From Apostichopus californicus (taxonomy: Eukaryota; Echinodermata; Holothuroidea; Aspidochirotida; Stichopodidae): a stretch of DNA of 38,598 bases. A program made the translations under genes and the position numbers. Below, one piece after another: positions 34,101 through 38,598 of the stretch (positions are counted from its first letter, which is position 1; every line of letters begins with the position of its first letter). Under the pieces are notes generated by a model. The model was not told the DNA's origin. It did not search any database and worked only from the letters and a program-made list of their open reading frames with translations. The stretch covers positions 1 through 38,598 of the forward strand of contig JAIPMN010053325.1 of assembly GCA_020650975.1 (NCBI GenBank), in the 5' to 3' direction.

Positions 34101-37100
34101 GCACGATACTCATCATGTGACAAACAATCACTAATAATGCAAACGGTTTTATATTTCACTCCCATCCTCATTCTCATCCTCATCCTAAACCTTAACCTTC
34201 TTCTTTTTAGATAGAATGAAATTGATCAAGAAGGATCGTATCTTATTGCGACGTGACTTTTTGTAATAGTTTTCTTTCTTTCATAAATATCTCATTTTCT
34301 TCATTATTATTACTCATTCCTCAGTTAAACAAAAGGATAAAAGATCTAGAGGGTATGAGAACGGCTCAAGAAAAAGAAAACGTAACTCGTGCAGAAGGAT
34401 CACGTTCTCAGGTACGGAAAGATTCAAAACCAAGCATTGTATATTCAGTTCAGTTTAATTTATTTCCACTTGTGTGAAATGATTATGGAATAAGTACCAG
34501 TATAAACCAGTTGATGATCGCAAAAGAAGCTTGATGCTGTTTACTGGCGGCTCCCATATATAGAGGAACAGAAAAGGATAAAGTAATACAAACTAGAGGA
34601 ACCGAGTATTTAAATATTAAGAAAACAACGATGGTAGTTAAAAAGTTCATGAAGGATGAATAGGAAGCATAAAAAAAAGTTACGCTCATTTCATCTTAAT
34701 TATTCAATGTGTACAATTGTAATGGCATTCTTCAAATGTCATCAAAATGATAAAGTTGCGTAACTATTTCAGTTATTCTAACTATTAGACGAGATGACAC
34801 AGTTGAGTAAAGGTATATAGTAAAGTGTGCGAAATAGGTAAACGTTGCAAAAAGAAAACGGTGCACTTTCTATTAATCTGATTAATCTGATCACCCAATA
34901 ATACCCCCCCCCCCCAAAAAAAAAGGAGATAACTATGACTATTATTATTTGAAGGCTGTGACAAAATTAAAGAAAGTGGAAGCAAGGAACTCGAAACTGG
35001 AGGACGAAGTGACGCAACTGAAAGAAACATTGCTAGCAGAGGAAGAGACAACTAAGAAAGTGGAAACATATTCCCTAATAGTAAGTGTTAGAAGAAAGAG
35101 AAATACATGTGATTGTTAATGATGAGAGCATTGCACGGAATTTCAGACATTTCATTCTCGTATGGACAGCCATGCTGAAAACCGAAGAGTTCCTATTTGT
35201 CATGATGATTTAAGAAGATCTTAAATAATAGAGGATGCTGGCAAGCTTTTAACCGTGTATTAAAAGCCAAATAATCTGTGCCTCACAAAGAAATAATGAA
35301 ATTGATCAAGAAGGATGGTTTGCTATTGCCACGTGGCCTTTTTGTAATATTTTTGTTTCTTTTATAAAACATCTCATTTTCTTCATTATTATTACTCATT
35401 TCACAGAGCATAAAATACCTAGAGGATATGAGAACGGAACTCGAAAGTCAACAGAATGAATTGAAAGACATTTTGGCTCAAGAAAAAGAAAAATTAACTC
35501 GTGCAGAAGGATCACGTTCTCAGGTACGGAGAGATTCAAAACCAAGCAATGTATATTCAGTTCAGTTTAATTTATTTCCACTTGTGTGAAATGATTATGG
35601 AATAAGTACCAGTATAAACCAGTCGATGATCGCAAAATAAGCTTGATGCTGTACTGGCGGCTCCCACTTAGAGGAATAGAAAAAGGATAAAGTAAAACAA
35701 ACAAGAGGAACCGAGGATATAAATATTAAGAAAAAACGATGGCAGTTAAGAAGTTCATGAAGGATGGATAGCAAACATAAAAAATAGTTAAGCTCATTTC
35801 ATCTTAATTATTCAAATGTATACAATTGTAATGGCATTCTTCAAATGTCATCAAAATGATAAAGTTGCTTAACTATTTCAGTTATTCTAACTATTAGACG
35901 AGATGACACAGTTGAGTAAAGTAATATAGTAAAGTGTGCGAAATAGGTAAACGTTGAAAAAATACGGTGCAATTTCTTCCGGGTGTCACAAAAGTTAAAT
36001 ACAGTTAATCAAATGAAATAAAGTTACAAAAACCTCATATTTATTCGAACAGTCCGAAATAATCTGATCACCTAATGATACCCCCACCAAAAAAAGCAGC
36101 TCACTATGAATATTATTATTTGAAGGCTGTGACAAAATTAAAGAAAGTGGAAGAAAGGAACTCAAAACTGGAGGACGAAGTGACGCAACTGAAAGAAACA
36201 TTGCTAGCAGAGGAAGAGACAACTAAGAAAGTGGAAACATATTCCCTAATGGTAAGTGTTAGAAGAAAGAGTAATACATGTGATTGTTAATGATGAGAGC
36301 ATTGCACGGAATTTCAGACATTTCATTCTCGTATGGACAGCCATGCTGAAAACCGAAGAGTTCCTATTTGTCATGATGATTTAAGAAGACCTAAAATAAC
36401 AGAGGATGCTGGCAAGCTTTTAACCATGTATTAAAAGCCAAATAATCTGTGCTTCACCAAGAAAGAATGAAATTGATCAAGAAGGATGGTTTGCTATTGC
36501 CACGTGGACTTTTTGTAATATTTTTGTTTCTTTTATAAAACATCTCATTTTCCTCATTATTATTACTCATTTCACAGAGCATAAAATACCTAGAGGATAT
36601 GAGAACGGAACTCAAAAGTCAACAGAATGAATTGAAAGACATTTTGGCTCAAGAAAAAGAAAAAGTAACTCGTGCAGAAGGATCACGTTCTCAGGTACGG
36701 AAAGATTCAAAGCCATGCAATGTATATTCAGTTCAGTTTAATTTATTTCCACTTTTGTGAAATGATTATGGAATAAGTACCAGTATAAACCAGTTGATGA
36801 GCGCAAAATAAGCTTGATGCTGTTTACTGGCGGCTCCCATATATAGAGGAACAGAAAAAGGATAAATTAATAGAAACAAGAGGAACCGAGGATATAAATA
36901 TTAAGAGAAAACGATGGCAGTTAAAAAGTTCATGAAGGATGGATAGCAAACATAAAAAATAGTTACGCTCATTTCATCTTAATTATTCAAATGTGTACAA
37001 TTGTAATGGCATTCTTAAAATGTCATCAAAACGACAAAGTTGCTTAACTATTTCAGTTATTCTAACTATTAGACGAGATGACACAGTTGAGTAAAGTTAT

Positions 37101-38585
37101 ATAGTAAAGTGTGCGAAATAGGTAAACGTTGAAAAAAAACGATGCAATTTCTTCCGGGTGTCACAAAAGTTAAATGAAGTTAATCAAATGAAATAAAGTT
37201 ACAAAAACCTCATATTTATTCGAACAGTCCGAAATAATCTGATCACCTAATGATACCCCCACCAAAAAAAGCAGCTCACCTTGAATATTATTATTTGAAG
37301 GCTGTGACAAAATTAAAGAAAGTGGAAGATAGGAACTCGAAACTGGAGGACGAAGTGACGCAACTGAAAGAAACATTGCTAGCAGAGGAAGAGACAACTA
37401 AGAAAGTGGAAACATATTCCCTAATGGTAAGTGTTAAAAGAAAGAGTAATACATGTGATTGTTAATGATGAGAGCATTGCACGGAATTTCAGACATTTCA
37501 TTCTCGTATGGACAGCCATGCTGAAAACCGAAGAGTTCCTATTTGTCATGATGATTTAAGAAGACCTAAATTAATGGAGGATGCTGGCAAGCTTTTAACC
37601 ATGTATTAAAAGCCAAATAATCTGTGCCTCACCAAGAAAGAATGAACTTGATCAAAAAGGATGGTTTGCTATAGCTACGTGCTTTTTTGAAATATTTTTG
37701 TTTCTTTCATGAAACATCTCATTTCTTCATTATAATTACTCATTTCTCAGTTAAACGAAAGTATAAAAGAACTAGAGGATATCAGAACGGAACTCGAAAG
37801 TCAACAGAAGAAATTGAAAGACAATTTGGAAGAAGAAAACGAAAAAGTAACTCGTGAAGAAGGATCACGTTCTCAGGTACGGAAAGATTCAAAACCAAGC
37901 ATTGTATATTCAGTTCAGTTTAATTTATTTCCACTTGTGTGAAATGATTATGGAATAAGTACCAGTATAAACCAGTTGATGATCGCAAAAGCAGCTAGAT
38001 GCTGTTTACTGGCGGCTCCCATAGAGGAACAGAAAAGGATAAAGTAATACAAACAAGAGGAACCGGGAAAAACATTATAGGAAAAAAACGATGGTAGTTA
38101 AGAAGTTCATGAAGGATGGATAGCAAACATAAAAAATAGTTAAGCTCATTTCATCTTAATTATTCAAATGTGTACAATTGTAATGGCATTCTTAAAATTT
38201 CATCAAAATGATGAAGTTGCTTAACTATTTCAGTTATTCTAACTATTAGACGAGATGACACAGTTGAGTAAAGTTATATAGTAAAGTGTGCGAAATAGGT
38301 AAACGTTGCAAAAAGAAAACAGTGCACTTTTTTTCCGGGTGTCACAAAAGTACAAACGAAGTTAATTAAATGAAATAAAGTCACAAAAACCTCATATTTA
38401 ATCGAACAGTCCGAAATAATCTGATTATAATTATAATATTATAATATTATCATTTAAAGGCTGTGACAAACTTAAAGAAAGTGGAAGATAGGAACTCGAA
38501 ACTGGAGGACGAAGTGACGCAACTGAAAGAAACATTGCTAGCAGAGGAAGAGACAACTAAGAAAGTGGAAACATATTCCCTAATA
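30955..38585 (+). CDS. Coiled-coil rod gene with tandemly duplicated exons (partial, introns included)
   Basis: Ten exons chain without a phase conflict: 30955-31162, 32125-32165, then four alternating A and B exons (34325, 34955, 35407, 36126, 36578, 37301, 37751, 38460). The first ends in phase 1, the second brings it to phase 0, and every later exon is phase 0 at both ends. The product changes from a lysine and serine-rich N-terminal stretch to a continuous heptad coiled coil rich in E, K, L and Q. Each 42-residue block has hydrophobic residues at positions 5, 8, 15, 19, 22, 26 and 33 or 36. Tropomyosin, myosin rods and golgins have comparable rods, but I recognise none of them here. Both ends of the gene are missing: no start codon with good context is visible, and the last donor lies at the window edge. 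Confidence 0.65.
31180..31218. repeat. Hairpin just after a splice donor
   Basis: Perfect 13-base arms atctcatctccct (31180-31192) and agggagatgagat (31206-31218) enclose a 13-base loop. The left arm starts 17 bases after the donor at 31163. In the pre-mRNA this would form a stable stem next to the splice site. Confidence 0.7.
31330..31860 (+). repeat. Degenerate tandem repeat with a period of about 270 bases
   Basis: Words recur at a fixed offset of about 272 bases within the intron: gatcaagttcaaacttgg-gg...aaacacgtg at 31345 and 31618, and gtttag-gtc...gtcaattga-gtcaa at 31520 and 31792. Two diverged units are visible. A related aaacttg word occurs near 32440. The family is not identified. 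A small cataaaccataaa repeat at 31913-31948 follows. Confidence 0.5.
32125..32165 (+). CDS. Coiled-coil gene, second visible exon
   Basis: Acceptor ttttacttttatacag ends at 32124 and donor gtacgt starts at 32166. Its 41 bases complete the split codon of the previous exon (A + AC, asparagine) and then read EKLRRKSDRDIQK, ending in phase 0. That is the phase all exons of the array need. Its donor, gtacgt, also resembles the gtacgg used by the A exons. Confidence 0.6.
32166..33587. other. Intron sequence
   Basis: No gene or repeat recognised. Frames on the - strand at 32311-32538 and 32610-32897 have no domain. A short g/c-rich inverted word, ggggtcgcccctt, lies at about 32324. Confidence 0.35.
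33588..34131 (-). pseudogene. Antisense relic of a transposon-like gene in the intron
   Basis: On the - strand three frames succeed one another with matching content. From 34131 down comes VHIWSDRCASQFKSKYCF followed by a TQYPPDIHVTW stretch. After a frameshift near 33920, HGKSPVDGVGRKANQAF appears (33902-33922 and below). After another shift near 33860, VFSSAKEVAVYANTK follows. The pairing of an SDG/SDR...SQFK motif with HGK-PVDG about 30-40 residues later is one I recall from a repetitive, transposon-associated protein family of unknown function in cnidarians, arthropods and other invertebrates. At least two frameshifts make it a pseudogene. It lies inside an intron of the + strand coiled-coil gene, so it is a later insertion. 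Family identity is from memory. Confidence 0.6.
34325..34411 (+). CDS. Exon A1 (87 nt, shortened)
   Basis: Acceptor attcctcag, donor gtacgg. It reads LNKRIKDLEGMRT then AQEKENVTRAEGSRSQ. Compared with exon A4 it lacks 39 bases (13 codons) from the middle, keeping frame but leaving 29 residues, one more than four heptads. Confidence 0.6.
34955..35080 (+). CDS. Exon B1 (126 nt)
   Basis: Phase 0 at both ends; 42 residues from AVTKLKKVEARNSKLEDE to TTKKVETYSLI, six exact heptads. Donor gtaagt. The acceptor (attattatttgaag) has almost no pyrimidine tract. In this unit it is preceded by a long C run and A run (34903-34924). Confidence 0.62.
35407..35523 (+). CDS. Exon A2 (117 nt)
   Basis: Acceptor catttcacag, donor gtacgg. 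39 residues: SIKYLEDMRTELESQQ, NELKDILAQEKEK, LTRAEGSRSQ. The start is 9 bases shorter than in A1 and A4, replacing LNES/LNKR with a single S. Confidence 0.65.
36126..36251 (+). CDS. Exon B2 (126 nt)
   Basis: Same 42-residue module as B1 with few changes (VEERNSKLED; ends YSLM). Donor gtaagt. Acceptor ttattatttgaag is weak. An upstream cag at about 36102 would give a different phase and a stop in the needed frame, so it is not used in this model. Confidence 0.65.
36578..36694 (+). CDS. Exon A3 (117 nt)
   Basis: Nearly identical to A2, including the shortened start SIKYLEDMRTELKSQQ. Acceptor catttcacag, donor gtacgg. Confidence 0.65.
37301..37426 (+). CDS. Exon B3 (126 nt)
   Basis: 42 residues, AVTKLKKVEDRNSKLEDE through YSLM. 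Donor gtaagt. Flanks nearly identical to B2. Confidence 0.65.
37751..37876 (+). CDS. Exon A4 (126 nt, full length)
   Basis: 42 residues, LNESIKELEDIRTELESQ, then QKKLKDNLEEENEK, then VTREEGSRSQ. Hydrophobic residues at 1, 5, 8, 15, 22, 26 and 33 fall on the same heptad positions as in exon B. Acceptor catttctcag, donor gtacgg. It shares its start with A1 rather than with A2 and A3. Confidence 0.68.
38460..38585 (+). CDS. Exon B4 (126 nt) at the window edge
   Basis: 42 residues, AVTNLKKVEDRNSKLEDE through YSLI; donor gtaagt at 38586. The upstream sequence differs from the other B exons: an attataatatt run replaces the ccccacc...cag segment, yet an AG still sits directly before GCT. This confirms where the exon begins. 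The gene continues beyond the window. Confidence 0.65.
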
Positions 38586-38598
38586 GTAAGTGTTAGAA

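Larger units (their letters stand above)
34213..38598 (+). repeat. Tandem array of ~1.17-kb gene segments
   Basis: Near-identical units follow one another, each with acceptor-exon A-donor gtacgg, about 600 bases of intron, exon B-donor gtaagt, and about 330 bases of intron. Exon B starts at 34955, 36126, 37301 and 38460, giving periods of 1171, 1175 and 1159. Introns are nearly as conserved as exons: long words such as ggcattctt-aaatgtcatcaaaa and gagagcattgcacggaatttc occur in each. Unit 1 is shorter because it lacks about 85 bases between its A and B exons and part of exon A. The array starts near 34213 and has not ended at the window edge. Confidence 0.9.

Noticed and set aside
34902..34924. 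C run and A run before exon B1 as a structural signal
   Set aside because: Other units lack the long run at the same place, so it is a local slippage product of unit 1.
34785..37397. Recurrent - strand frame MSLPLLAMFLSVASLRPP in three units
   Set aside because: It is the exact complement of exon B. Its conservation is explained by the sense coiled-coil exon.
36075..37465. + strand frames starting MIPPPKKAAH before exons B2 and B3
   Set aside because: They run through intron sequence that is missing or changed in units 1 and 4, and continue past a consensus donor, so the upstream and downstream extensions are not coding.

Overview
The window is animal nuclear DNA: AT-rich, with few long open frames, GT-AG bounded exons, and many decayed retroelements. 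I infer a marine invertebrate, possibly an echinoderm, from the mix of non-LTR retrotransposons, tRNA-derived SINEs and Penelope-like repeat ends. The species cannot be settled from the sequence alone. Nothing bacterial, phage or CRISPR-like is present.

Layout. Positions 1-2.4 kb hold a few weak exon candidates, one with a membrane helix, and a degenerate tRNA-derived SINE; a better copy of that SINE lies at 4.8-5.1 kb. From 5.7 to 8.84 kb one non-LTR retrotransposon on the + strand is split by a second, better preserved one on the - strand. A GC-rich minisatellite follows at 9.2 kb. From 11.7 to 19 kb come two copies of a 119-bp hairpin-bearing repeat (Penelope-like; a third relative at 18.86 kb), an internally deleted non-LTR relic (12.9-13.56 kb), and a 5'-truncated non-LTR insertion (15.1-16.1 kb) with an exact 12-bp target-site duplication. 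Positions 20-23.3 kb hold small inverted and direct repeats, including a 147-bp element with perfect 16-bp terminal inverted repeats.

Two host genes are supportable, both on the + strand. A compact two-exon gene (24.9-26.6 kb) encodes a predicted beta-propeller of about 306 residues with a polyadenylation signal. A second gene starts at or before 30.95 kb and runs off the right edge. Its first visible exons lead into a tandem array (34.2-38.6 kb) of about 1.17-kb units, each carrying two phase-0 coiled-coil exons, A and B. B is always 126 nt, which is 42 residues or six heptads. A is 126 nt in its full form but 117 or 87 nt in other units. A and B share one heptad register, so the array lengthens a rod without breaking frame. 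An antisense relic of a transposon-like gene sits in the intron just before the array.

The array of heptad-matched exons is the most unusual part of the window. Its recent amplification, introns included, and its A-exon length variants suggest a rod protein whose length and bend points are being changed by exon duplication, and possibly by exon skipping.
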